Source: Triops longicaudatus (lineage: Eukaryota > Arthropoda > Branchiopoda > Notostraca > Triopsidae). From it: a stretch of DNA of 64,000 bases. A model generated the notes under the pieces. The model did not search any database. It was not told the DNA's origin and saw only the letters and a list, made by a program, of their open reading frames with translations. Within the stretch, counting starts at the first letter, position 1. Each line of letters starts with the position of its first letter. The position numbers were made by a program, and so were the translations under genes. The stretch is taken from positions 248,001 to 312,000 of the forward strand of contig JAGQDJ010000040.1 in assembly GCA_022885665.1 (NCBI GenBank), given 5' to 3'. Of this stretch, positions 11,305-24,800 are shown piece by piece.

Positions 11305-14300
11305 CACAGAGATTGTTGTCGATCCCGGAAAACCTGTGGGGGCAGACCATACAACATCCAATACATTATTGCACGGCCATATCAGATTTACAGATGCTCT
11401 CAAGAAGCCTTTCTGGGATGAGTTCTGAAATAAATTGTGGGAAGTATCCTCGCATACTTTTTTCCAAGTCCGCCATATAATTCAGTTGTGAGAAAAACAA
11501 AAGAACATGTTTGTATGTCTCAAGTGCTTACAGTTATTTTATTTTGTAGCTGTAAATCTTTAATGACTAAGCCTGAGACTCACCGTCGTTTATTTTTTTT
11601 GCAAAGTACTTTTAGGTACGAACCAATGCACTATATTCACAGTTACAAATGCACTCAAACATCGTTTTCCTGATGTGAACTGAAATAAATTCAGCAAATT
11701 TCAGCACTTCTATCCAAAGGTTAGTTAGCTTAATCCATGGAGCTAAAAATAAACGACTGTGGAAACAAAGTCCGTGCAGAAATATTTTTTAGGATTAACC
11801 TTGTAATATTCACACCCAATGATTTATTTTTTACTCTATTTACTTTTATTAGAGGTAAGGAGAAAAGAAAATATTCGTCATAAACGGTCGTAAGAAGCTG
11901 TTTCGTGATGGAATCAATAATAAATTTCGGAAAACTTTCAATCGGTGAGTTTGTTGCACTGTTCCTTTACAGAAAAAAAGCAAGTGTTTGTACAAATCTT
12001 TTTGTTTACTACTAATTTTTACCTCCTCATCTGAGATGCACCGTCGCTTTACATTATTACGAAAAACTTGACTAAACCAGTAAGTACACAGTGATGTGAT
12101 TACGCGTCGAGAACAAGGAAAATAATCGTCAATGGATTATAGGCGTTTCTGGAATAAAAAAGAGATTACCTTAGAGAAAGTAGTTTTCAAACCCAAGTTT
12201 CAACACAAGGAAAATATCTTTCTAGCTTGCAGGGTAGAGCTAGAAATGTGTTTGCTTCCAGCGAAGAGTGTCACGCATAAGGGTGTCGCTATTTTTAGCT
12301 AACTTTTTCAAGTTGCCTAGGTTGCAAGTCGAGCATCTGGTGGCTCAAAAGTTTACGGTTGTTGCATGGCGGGCTCTTTTAAAATGCAAGTGGCTTAGTA
12401 CTCTGAAAGAATAGTCGAAAATCTCCTTGCCGACGGAGTTGCCGAAATTATCGCCCACTTCATTCCATGACCAAGCATCTTAAAAGCGCTTTAAAGAGTA
12501 GCCTGTGTGTACAGAATCTGTAACTTATGACAAAAGGAACGAAACACCGAAAAAACTACGAACACATTGACTTTTAAATGTAGCTTAGCTTCGGAGTTAT
12601 GAGCTATCAGTTGAGGGAGAAAAGCACAGGGCGCAATTCATTTTCGCGGTTGACGTGGTTTTGCATAGGAAGACAAGTCACGACAAACGTAGATGAGTAG
12701 ACGTTGCTTTGAAAAGCTTCTCATGATCTCAAATCACTGTGAGAGCTAGCACACAGCTAACGATGTGCAGCCTCATCCTTGCATTCCCACGTGGCTTGAT
12801 CCTGAAGCACAGATTAGTGGTAGGTTTCTCTATTTCTTCACCCCAAAAATCCAATAATATGATGGGGCTGACAAGGGCGCATGTATGATTTCCTTGTAAA
12901 CAATTTTTTTTCTTTTGCGTTCTTCAGCAACCATATCGTGTGTATTGAAGCGGAAAGTAGAGTAACCTAATAAGGAGAATGGAAAACAAAGATCTTGAGC
13001 TGAAGTTTGGACATGCCTGTTAGCTTTGTTTAGGGAACTAAACGAACCGTTAATTTTTTCTTCTCTGTTTCGGTGTAGACGCGTTTGACCCGCAACGTAG
13101 CAGAACAAACGGGCAGCATTTGGGTAGTGAAAATTTACAACTTAAAGAGTGTGTGTTGCCTCTCTAAGCCTGTTTAGGTTGTTCTAAAAGTCGCCAGCAT
13201 AACCTATGTAAAAAAATAATCTGACATCAGTTTAAAATATCCGAAGCAATAAGCAAACAAGCTTCAAACTAGCTGCCAAGCTCAATTTCTGGTGGGAATC
13301 GAAGTGAAGCATGCTTTGTATAATTCTCATAGCCTGCCAAGTCAACGAAAATGCCCTGGGAACTTAACCGCGTGTCTTTGCTGTCTTGGAAGCCAAGCGG
13401 AGAAAACGTTTGAAGCAATTACTAAAAAGAAGTTTCAGGGAGGGTTCCGTTGGTTTTTGTCGTCATTTCGGGGCTGGCTGGTTTCATTAGTGCGCGTTAA
13501 GGTGGAGAGGAAAGCCTATTTTGCATGTTTAACACCTTTACTGTTCCCTTAAGCTTTTTCGGTTAATCACGGAAAGTTCCTGTAGGCGATAATTGGTTTG
13601 GCTGCCTTTAGACTCTTTTGGCCCTGATGCCAGCGGTTCAGAAAAGAAATCGGAGCTATAGAACGTGAGCAATTCGTTTGAGGCCCCGTTGTTGCTTACG
13701 ACACGCGCGAAAGAGACCGGGATTACATTACGTGAATACACGTCAGTTACGGCTGTTATTCTTAAGACATAAAAAGCCAAATAGTTTCAAGACAAATATT
13801 TTAGACTGGAATGGCACACGGACGACTGCGACGTCTCTCAGGTCTCATCATTCACATGACAGTCTCTCAAGGGATTCTACCAGAAGCCTATTTAACCGGG
13901 CCAAAAAAATAGAAACTATCTCAGCAAGCATAGCCAAGAGCTCGTTTACATAAGTAACACCCAAAACATTCAACTCGCTCAAAATCAAAGCGCACAATCC
14001 AGCCAGGCCGAACCTGACGAGAGAAAAAAAAGACGTAAAAAAATCATTTTTGTGAGAGAGGCCTAAATAGTAACCATACTTGAGAATTATATTCCTCTTG
14101 CCTTAGTGAGGATTTTATTTTTTGTCGCTGCGTTGTACTGGGTGAAGCACAAGCAATAAATTGTTCCCTAGAAATGTAGACAGAAAGACCTACATTTTCA
14201 GGCATATGCAGAAAAGCTTTCTGTCGTGATCGTCGGGACAGTGATTGGTGTAATTTTGAATTTACTACTAGCAACAGGTATGGAAGATCACGTCTTCTAT

Positions 14301-15853
14301 GCTTATGGGTTATGAAGATATACTGGGTGTATATGGATATTTTTTTCGCTTGTTATGTTCAGGTTGCTTACTAATGGGTCTTTCCGTTGTTCTGAGCGAT
14401 ACAGGAAAAGGAACTAAATAAGGTTGTGTATAACTTTATTGTTCAGTTTGATTACACGGCAATCTTATTTATGTCTTCAGTATTCCTTTGCTTAAAAAGA
14501 TAGTTTAAATGGTTCGCCGTTTTCCTCGACAAAACTCACACATATTGCAGGATGTCTCAAGACTTTTTACATTGTAGTGCGCCAGCTCCTGCTGCCTCAC
14601 TCATGCCCGAAAGTAACCTCCAAAATTTTAGCCACAGGTTTGCATGCCTGAATCCATTCTGAGCTGTTTTATTTCACACAATCCTTGTTCGCGTTCCTAG
14701 CAAAAGATATCTTGTTTCCTGAACATCCTGAAGATGTTCTTCTTACAAAGCACATAGCCGAGGATGAAGAACAGTCCAGTTCCGGAAAAGAAATCCTGTG
14801 TACATGACACACCTTTTATGCTATTCGAGGATATTTTCCGGAAAAGGTCTTCAACTCAGTTTAACGGCTTTATAAGAAGATTGCTTTTCTTTTTTTTTTT
14901 TTTTGGGGGGGGGCATTGATGTAGTAGTACAAATACCAGATAGCCACCGTGTAACAAATTTCAGTCCATGTGATAAGCTTCAACCAATTCTGGGCCAAAA
15001 ATATGAATGGAAAAAAAATAAAAATAAGCCAGCAAAGTGCAAATGCTCACGCTGGTCATAAAGATAAATTTACCTGTGGCAAAACTAAAAGAATATCAAA
15101 TCACCGCGAAAAGAATATTAGTAGAATAAATTACGTAAAAATATATGTAAAATATAAGTATATTCGAAAATTATTCTACAAAACTATTATGTTCCTTCGA
15201 ATATTCTCTTTCTAAAAAAAGTATTGGTTATCTTTTTCATAAGAACTAGTCAAAACATGTTGAAAACAGACAAAGAATGCAAAGAAGAGCCTACTGGTTT
15301 TAAGCATAGTAACAGAAACTAGTATTCTTAGCTCGTTAGTTGGCTCTTAGGTCTGTTGGGGATGGCCGTGAACTTGAAAGATGACTCCTAAAAAGGCACA
15401 TCCACACAAGAAGGTTCTTCGTTCGCCTGGCGCCTGCTTCTTAGCTGTCTCTCCCTTCTCGATTCCGCGCGCGCTAGGAAAACTTACTACGGATCCACGA
15501 ACGCGGCACACAGACACACACATGACACACGAAAGCTGCAGTGATCTGACGCGGGTCGCCCGAAAAACTTCGAGCTAGTAAAGGTGGAAACAGGATCTTC
15601 AAATATTTTCTCGTTCCCCTTACGAGTATTTCGCGCGCTTAAGAAAGGAATACACCTAGTGTATCTTTTCTGTTTTTCTTGGTGTTTTGTTGGAAAGTTG
15701 CTGGAGTGGAAACTCATTAGAGCTCTTGAAAAGAAGTAATATTTGTTGTACGGCTCCGAGGTATGGTGTGAGAGCTTCGATTTCACGCGGATATCTACAA
15801 AAGAGTGGATTACAAATCTTTCAATCAGAAGTGAAACGTGGAAGAACTGCGTT
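11305..15853. other. Divergent spacer between SMYD4-like and receptor genes
   Basis: This spacer presumably holds the promoters and 5' UTRs of both flanking genes. No coding exon was recognised; the open frames present are short and compositionally biased. A run of 15 T followed directly by 9 G lies at 14890-14913. No clear TATA or initiator element could be assigned, and noncoding 5' exons of the receptor could be hidden here. Confidence 0.6.
14890..14913. repeat. Homopolymer junction T15-G9
   Basis: Fifteen T are followed without a break by nine G. Such junctions often vary in length and are error-prone in sequencing. Confidence 0.9.
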
Positions 15854-18800
15854 ATGGCACTATCCAACGCTACATTTGCTATGCTCCAGTTGGCTGAGCA
15901 AACTATGAACGAAGAGCGCGAGCCTCCGTCCGACATAACGTGGACAGAAACGGAGGAGTCAGTTACTGTGAACACAACTGAGTGCAGTAACTATTACTGT
16001 GAGTCAGAAGAAGACTATATGGACCGCATTCAGAACTATGTCTACCCTACGCACCACGAGTGGGCTTTGATCGCTTTCCACTTGCTCGTCTTCGTCGTAG
16101 GCCTCGTGGGCAATTTCCTCGTCTGCATGGCTGTTTACCGCAACCAAACTATGCGTACTGTCACCAACCTTTTCATTGTTAATCTGGCCGTAGCGGACTT
16201 TTTTGTCATACTTCTATGCCTCCCACCCACCGTTTTATGGGACGTTACCGAAACATGGTTTATGGGTGATGCTATGTGTAAAGTCATACCTTATTTTCAG
16301 GTAAAGTCTCTTTTTCATTAGCTGCTATTTAGGATGGGTCCTGCATAGTACGCTACACCGAGGGCATGTCAACATTTAATTAAACTAAGATTTAATTTTA
16401 AATTAACAATACGCTCCATTACGGTACCTTGGTGATGAAGCTGTCTTTTTTTCTTTTTTTTTCCCGGGTTGAACTGACTTCCTTGGGTTGTTCGTTTCTG
16501 AAAAAAAATGCTAGACTGCTTGGAGTAACATGGCTAAGTACGGGGATTTTAGTAGTTTCAATAGTAAAAGTAGACAAAAAGTGAAAAAGGTACGCTGAAA
16601 AATTTGGGAGTTGCGCTAAATCACGAGCTCTGCTCACTGAAGTTTGAGAACAAGTTTCAGGAAAGTAATGGTATTCTGCATTGTGTTGTTCTTCTTTTAA
16701 GCCGGCGTAGGCTCTCGTCTATTGGCAATGTTGTTTTTTATTATTATTTTTGCTTGTTCACAATTTTGTTTTGTTGTATATTATAAGAAAGGAGCAGTAA
16801 AGCTAGGAGAAAATCTGAATTTGAACCACGTCTACTGGGATTCAAGATAAGCAATCGTTCGCTCCAACGAGGACGTGTTTAGCCTAATATGTGTGCCACC
16901 AGCTTTTCAATCAAACGATCAACCCTCTTTACGATTTTAATGGCTATTGAAAAGCAACATCCCAGATTTTTTCTCATTGTCATCTTTTTGTCACTGTGCA
17001 AATTTACTTAAGAAATAAATCGTAGAATAAATACAAGTAGTGATGGAAATCTAGAGTACTGCTTCTTGTGGAGTTCCGCTAATCTGTGAGTCCGAAGTCT
17101 AATAATATAATGCCTCATTACAGTGAAAGGTTGATTTTGAAATGCGTAGTGGCCGAAAGTCAGAGATTCTTCTTAAGAAGGCCTCGGCATTGTCCTGTTG
17201 AGTTTTCCCGAGAGCGGTGTGTCAAATATAGCTTTCCGTACCGTATAACTCCCGAGGTACTAGCTGGATTGCTTGACTACTTACGAAAACCAATTAATTT
17301 GGTACAGAAGCTTTAAATCACTACTTTTCAATTCTGCAGACTAAGTATTTCGAGGATGAAGGAGGGTAACGGGGTACACTACCCACCTATCAAGCTGGTT
17401 GGTGATCTTTCTTGAGTTTTGCTGCTGCTATGTCCTAATAGTCTTCATGATACTGCGACGCGGACCGTAAATCGTTAACTCCGAGAACATGGGACCGAGT
17501 TTATCGTTTTTCCCCGAGAAAAAGGGTCGAAGAATTGCACGGGATGAGGATCTAACTTTACGATTTCTCATTGAACGTATGTATTTTTTCCTCGTGTCAC
17601 ATGTGGAAATCTTTTTCTCTGTACAGAGATTTAGAGGATAGAGGATGTAGCACGTATTAGGTTTTCCAAATTGCAGTTCAGCACAATTGGAAGCTCAACC
17701 GTTATTTTCGTAATTTCGTCTTTCATTCCACTGAAAAACTTGATTTTAAAAATGCCAAAATGCGACATAAAAAAAAACAACGTGGAGCAAAGAAAATTAT
17801 TCTAATTACATTCCTGTATTTTGAAATTAATTAAAACAACCGAGCAAAAGCTTTGGATCTCAAAAGCTATTTCACAAAAATCTTGGAAACGTAATAAAAG
17901 GAGGCTACTGTTATTATTAGGCCCTTTTTAAGCACAAAAGATTTCCTTCTTCGCATTATTTCGTGCCTTCTTGCATTAATTTGGAGCGCGGCGGTTCTTT
18001 TACCATAATAAGCTAGTAGGATATTTCTTGAACAAGGAGAAAATATGAACTGTGGAGAAGAAGATTGCAGCGGCAATCAAAACATTTCAACTCGTTACTT
18101 TTGACAGACAAACGTAGTAACAAACGAAAAATAAATTGGATTGTGCTAGTGGAGACTGAGACCCCTTCGTCTTAAAGGTTGACTAAAACGGAAGCTCTGC
18201 TTCCGCTGGACGATTCGTATTAGATTTTCGCGCAGAACAGAATAATCGGGAAGTGCAAAAGTTAACTGAACCTGGTGAAAAGGAATCGGGCCAGAAAGAA
18301 AAGACATCAAAGTCAAGATGTTGCCAAATAAACTGCATTAATTATGCAGCTGAAGTTGGTAATCCGAGTTTAGTGTCTTCTTTTCCTTGAAAATGTCTGC
18401 GTGTATTTGACGTACTCTAATGTCTACACGATAAGCTCGTTTGGAATAATCTGATGAAATGTACTTCGATTAAAAGTTGCCCAGTGCACTTAACAAACTT
18501 TGGCAGTCGACTTCAGTGTCCAGTAATGCCTTTCCGAGTCCATTACTTCTGCGTCTTCATTGAAAATCATAGCCAAACCAACTGGTTGAACAAATATAAG
18601 ACCTATTTTACTTGTGATGCACAGCATGAAGACAATATTTTCCAGTAAAGGACGATATCAATCATGGAAAACAGCCCAGTTCAAAACATAACTGATTGAA
18701 CCCAGTTCTCTGACGATTGTAAGGAAAAATCAGACCGTAAATAAAAAACGCAAATTAGTCATAAGAAATAACCAAGTAAATTGTCGTTATTCCTTGAGGA

Positions 18801-21800
18801 AGCAAATAATTCTGATTTCCCTACTTTCATTAATTTTCTTCTCATGCATATTATAAGGATCCAGGGGCATCAGAAAATAGGTCATATTTATAGAACACAA
18901 GCCATAAAACCCCATGAGAGTGATGGCAATACTGTTTTAGTAGTCACGTATAAAAAAGTGGAATGTTGCTAGTGTTGTGAATAATTCATTGACACAATCA
19001 TTTTGTTTACTTTTAATGGTATGAGAGGCCACTCATGATGGATAACATCATCATGAGTTTCATCACAACGAATATGTTGGTCTGTACGGTACCGAGTGAA
19101 AGCCACACCGTAAGAGACAATAAAAAGAAAAAGAATAGATACTCTCTTGCTTGAATTGAAGACTACCTTGGTAAAAGTCGCCTTTCCATAGCTGAAAATG
19201 CTTAAGTGGAGTTAGCAACTTGAACTACCTCGTAGTGATCTCGCTCCTTGCTTTCGACTTACTCACAAAGGACACGATCAACTAACAGAACAATCCACTA
19301 TCATTTACAAAAATGTATTGTGGGTGGCATTGCATTCAAGTAACAAGAAAACGCGGATTTGTTGCTCTAAAAGATGTTTAGGTATTCATAATTGAGCAAC
19401 AAGGTATTGTGAAAACCGTTTCTTCTTTCCTGCTTCCCTTGCTGCACGTTTCACAGCCAATGTGACGGTTTCTCTCTCAATGCTTGTGTAAATGAGACTC
19501 TATTACGCAATAGTGTTAAATTTGTTATGGAGCGTAACTACTAAAAAATGGCATGATCTTCTATTATTATTATTTTTTTTTTCCTGTTCCATAGGTAATT
19601 ATAATAATAACATACGAAAAATGCAAGCTATTTGAAAAAAATGATCCTTCTGGGGCCATTTCGTTTTCATTACTCCGTTTATAGTGTCTCAGATATACAG
19701 CTTAGGAAGAGCTAAGAACTTGGGTTTCCTAGAAGGCAAAACTAGTCTCTTGGCTTACATAAGGGATGAAAACTGAAACGTTCTGGGAATAATTTAAGAC
19801 TTTAGTTTTTGCGAACAAGATTCCCCGAGCGTGATAATGCGTTGTTTTTCGTTTCACGATTCAGGCCCCTTAAGAAGCAAATAATATTAATCATAACAAT
19901 AAAAGTAAACGATAAACAAGCCACATCTTTTCTTTACGGGAAGCTTTACCTGTTATTTTTTAAAGCGTCTTCTTTAAAAATGAGAGAAGTTCGTATGATA
20001 CGGCAAAGAGACATTTTCTGTTTAGTTTTTCAACAAATCAATAAAGTTCAAATAGGTTGCACGAGGAAATCAATCTGTGGACAAAAGGAACCAATTGACT
20101 CCGCGTATTAAGTAAAACCTAGTCATGACAACATATTGGAGGTATGCTAGAGAAAAACAAATGATAGTCGGGCAACTATGGACTAAAAGAGAGAAGAAAT
20201 GAGCTGAGAGCTCCGGAAGTGCAACAATGTTATTAGCGGCGAAATAAAACTCGAAGAAAATGGTAGATTACATTTGTTTGTTTGTAATACGTTTGTTCCT
20301 CACCCTTAGTTTTCTTGATTCGGACTTGAGTGGCAGCCCAAATTAGGCTTAGGTCTGCCAAAGTCCTTGTTGTTATAGTGATGGAGCTTAAAGCAATTGT
20401 GTTGCACCATAAATGGTAAAAAAAATATAGTTACTGTGTTAGAAACGGAAATCGTGTGTTCTTAACAAATTCGCGTTCGGGCCCAAGACAAGGGGAAAAG
20501 AAATACTTGTCAGAAATTAATTCTGTAGCCTTGGTTCCTAATCAGCTTTTTCTGCATTGTCTCCTTTTCTAGACGGTCTCCGTATCTGTGAGCGTAATGA
20601 CTCTGACTTTCATCTCAATTGACCGGTGGTACGCTATTTGCTTTCCGCTGAAATTTAGGTCCACCATTGGACGAGCCAAGACGGCGATTGCCGTCATTTG
20701 GATCTTGTCTCTGCTTATCGGTAAGAACGCCTATATGAGCTTTTCAGAAGAAAAGGAGTTTGGCTGTGAAAGACATATTTTGCCTTGCTACATCCCGAAA
20801 ATCAGAAGCTGGATATTACAAAGTACAGAAAAGATATCCGACTATCACTTATGTGACAGTCTCCCCCAGAGAAAAGCGAACCTTTCAAGCGCAGCTTAGG
20901 CCATGCTTTAAAGGTTTGATTTTTTTCTCTCGCCTGTGAATATTGTCGAGGAAGCCTATAGCTTTTCACGCATTTGTACCCTCTTTACGCATCACATGAA
21001 CCAGACCTGGCAGGGTCAAAGTGTATAATGCAGTTTTCAATTTTGTTTTGTTACGTCATATACTACTTGAAAGTTTCGCTTGATTTCATGAGTTCAGTAT
21101 TGTGTCCATCACATGTTTCTTTGGTTAAACCAACATTAGTTGCCAAAAGCGTCTTTCCTTTTTAAAAACAAAGTTACAATATCTGTCAAGCAGTAATTTG
21201 TTTTAATTCTTTAAAAGGTTTCCTTACGTATGCAATACAAGAATTCTGCACGATGTCACAAATACACCAAGCGAGAATCTCTTAGTATTCCTTGTGAATT
21301 CTGTACAGCTAAGTTTCAGAAATTGAGCTGCATTCTGCATGGGAAGCTGAAATGTGTCGTAGAAGCTAATTATGTAAAACATACGAACGCCTTCTTAATG
21401 CAAACGTCCTGTTTAATTCTGATACGAGAAGAGGAAATCTGTGTTTGCTTACTGTACTCCTTTTTTTTCTTTGCCTTTTGTCGGAAGACGTCCCAGAATT
21501 GGTAGTACTGAGGACGCGACCCAAACCCAACATGACAGTCGAAACAATTTATTTGACGGACTGCTACGCGGATTGGAGTGAAGATGCTGATTTGGCTTAC
21601 CAAGGTATCAAAGCGGCCTTACTATACGCCTTACCTCTGCTCTTCATGTCAGTCACTTACTACCAAATTGTCCGCGTTTTGTGGCGTTCAGCCAACGTAG
21701 CCGTCATCCAAAGATCCGAAGGTGCTGTTAACTTTTCAGGTTAGTATGAGTTCCGCGTTTCTCCCTTACAGGAAGTTTTCCTATCAGACGTTCCCTGCTA

Positions 21801-24800
21801 GCTTGTTGTTGGTTTTCCTTGCCAAAAATGCTCTTTGTTTCCATCTTTTCAAGTTGTTCAATTTTCTCCGTGTGTATTTGTGTGTGAAAGGAGAGCAGTG
21901 ATTACAATATGTGTGTATATTTCCTCGTCAGAGGCAGAATTCTTTGCCAGGCCATCAACCTAGCTTGACGATCGCTTCAAAGACAGAAGGCATTATGACA
22001 CTATAAGAGACCTAATGTTTGATCCCACGTCGACAGAAAAACTTGGATAACGGCAACACACTCATTGAGGTCCGTTCTCGACACTTTTATTTGAGCGTCG
22101 AAGGACCGTGATGGTGATGGCGGGCTCTCAAAGCATTTGACGTTTTGGGCCCCTTAGTGCCCACTTCCACCTTCCGCTCATGGTAGTAGAATTTTGTAAA
22201 GCTGCTGCATCTAAGCCATTTGCTGCTGCCGTGGGAGTGCATTTTCACATCTGAAATGCGGTGCCTACATATTGCTTGGGTCGAATCTTTGGAAAAAAAG
22301 ATCAATGTTTCCCTGCAGCTGCTATTGCTTTTAGTCCCATATGGGGGACCTTTGAATGTAGAGCCATAAAAAGTCGGAGCGAATACTTGACATTCCTTTG
22401 TTTTTGTCGACTTTTTTAGATACATTTGTGGGGGAAGATACCGTAACGCAAAGCCTTATTTTACCATAACGTACTTCTGACAAATGGACTAAAGTATTTT
22501 TCTGGTTCTTTTTTCTTGCAGCCGTTGACTCCAACAAAGACCTGATCAGTATGAACACTAATTCGTCCACGGAAATGCAACTACGCTCAAGAAGGAAGGC
22601 AGCAAAAATGCTTGTTGTCGTCGTTGCGATGTTTGGAGTTTGCTATCTGCCCGTACACCTCATTAGCATCTTAAGGTGCTCCAGTACTTCCTTTCTTTTC
22701 TTACTTGCAGTCCATAAATAGAGGGGAGGTGCCTACGTGACATGGCGAAAAGAAAATGGATATCTTTTACATTCTAATTAAAGTTCTTCTGGAAGTTATC
22801 AAAGAAAATCAACACACAAAATGGCAAACATCATCAGAGCGTTACTAATCGAATTTCACGTTCAAAGGAATGTGACTTGTACGAAAAAAAATCCTTTTTG
22901 ATGTCTTATGCCTGCCGAAAATGTAACTATCAACTGAGATTTTTTTATTTTTTCTTTACAGATACGTTGTCAAAATTCCCCAGAACGAGTTTACCGTAAC
23001 CGCAGCCATGATATCCCACTGGCTTTGCTATTTTAACAGTGCAATTAACCCCGTTATCTACAACTTTATGAGCGGTAAGATAACTAATCTAGAAGTTATG
23101 ATTTTCTTACCAAGATGCAAGCTCAGTTAGGAATGATAAAGACGAAACATTGCAATAGCCAACTCCCGGTTGTAGTCTTTAATAGATTTTCATATAGCAT
23201 GTACGATATAACGAAGAACAGGACTTTCTTCCCTTTTTAGTGGGATGAATAGCTAACTAAGGTTAACCTTATTTTCCTGGGTCAGGACGTTCAAATTGTG
23301 GAATCGTAGCTTTCCTAGCTTGGCATTAATTTTTACTCCTATTTGTGCAATCCTGGTGTAGACATATAAAGCTCGGAAAAATTCATGAATACCCTGTTCC
23401 GGCTCGAAGGTTTTCAAAGCCCGCGACACAGCTTGCGATATAGTTACTCATTTTATGTCCGACTCCTTTGACGCTCGACAACTGGAAGATGATACAGCTA
23501 TCAAATATGTAAAGCTCTTTCGAAAGTTATTACTCTTTTCTTAATTTCTTTCTAACTGTGCTGTTAGAAAGGCAGATTAGTAACAATTATGGCCTACGGG
23601 AATGTTCTTTACACTTCCTTGTAACTAATTATGTAGGCAGTTAAAGGTAGACGATTCTGCGGAAACATCTTCTCTAGGGTAGAGCATAGAAAGGAACAAT
23701 TTCAGCGAGCTTCCCGGAGTACCCAACGGTTATATGCTTATTTCCGGTTAATTTCCTCTTCACCCTTTCTGTCATTTTACTGCGTGACCAGTGACACGTT
23801 TAACTTCTTGCTCTTGGTTTCACTTCCTGTAATACTGCGTAAGTTTCAATACGTCAGCAGTGTCTTGAAATGGTGACTGGTGGAATGGCATTCCTGACAG
23901 CATTGGGTTGTCGCTGCCCTGCGGAAATGTCCAGCCATGAAACGGTGTTTAATACCTACTTTCTCGAATGGTCACCGTCACGCAAACTAAAGTGTCAAGA
24001 TGAGTTGACCATACTTCCGTGACGCAGAAAAAGGACATAGGTGTAACAAATGGGAGGATTGTTATGCAGTGTTCTCAACATTTATTCATGTAGCAGAACA
24101 GGTAGCGTAAAATCTGCGAAAACTGTTTCAATCTCACGGTGTCGATGCGCTAAGCCTCTTTCCAGACCAAACAGTGTGGTTTCCGTGGCCATTTTACAGC
24201 TTTCCTGGCTAGTATTGTAAAAATTTCGCTTTAACTCCTCTATGTAAGAGACAGCAAACTTGTACTGTAGGTCCGAAGTTCAGTTAATCCAATGCTTACA
24301 TGCAAAGACGGATCAACGTAGATTTAACGTACAGTATTCCTTTCCTCGTTTTAGCTAATGGATTGCGTTTACCGTTTTGTGAAAATTATTCGTCGCCTTC
24401 ATTCAGCGTACACGGCATGTTAATTTAGGATACCAAGACCTCGATACCAAAAATCAACCAAAAATATCGGGAATACATGTTAACTTATGGCAAAACGACA
24501 GTTTTCTATATTGACACGGTAAAGAAGTCGGGCTATCAGTCAATTAAACTCATTAAACAACATTACAAGCTGAATATCAAGTGATATACGGGTCATGTCA
24601 GATAAGCAGAAGTTTTTTATGTAAAAACTAGGATATTAAATTCACGACTTGAAATGGTGGGCTGGTTACCAGGTGAGCTTCTCTGGGCCCGGGGGGAACA
24701 TAAACTTCATTATTGGGCACTCTTCTTTCGTCTGGCTTGTACTAGAGAGCGAACCGATTGGGGCAAAAGCTGTCTCAATAAGTAAACCGCTAAAACGAAT

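Noticed and set aside
15487..15975. 162-codon frame on the - strand
   Set aside because: It overlaps the receptor's first coding exon antisense and matches nothing recognised.
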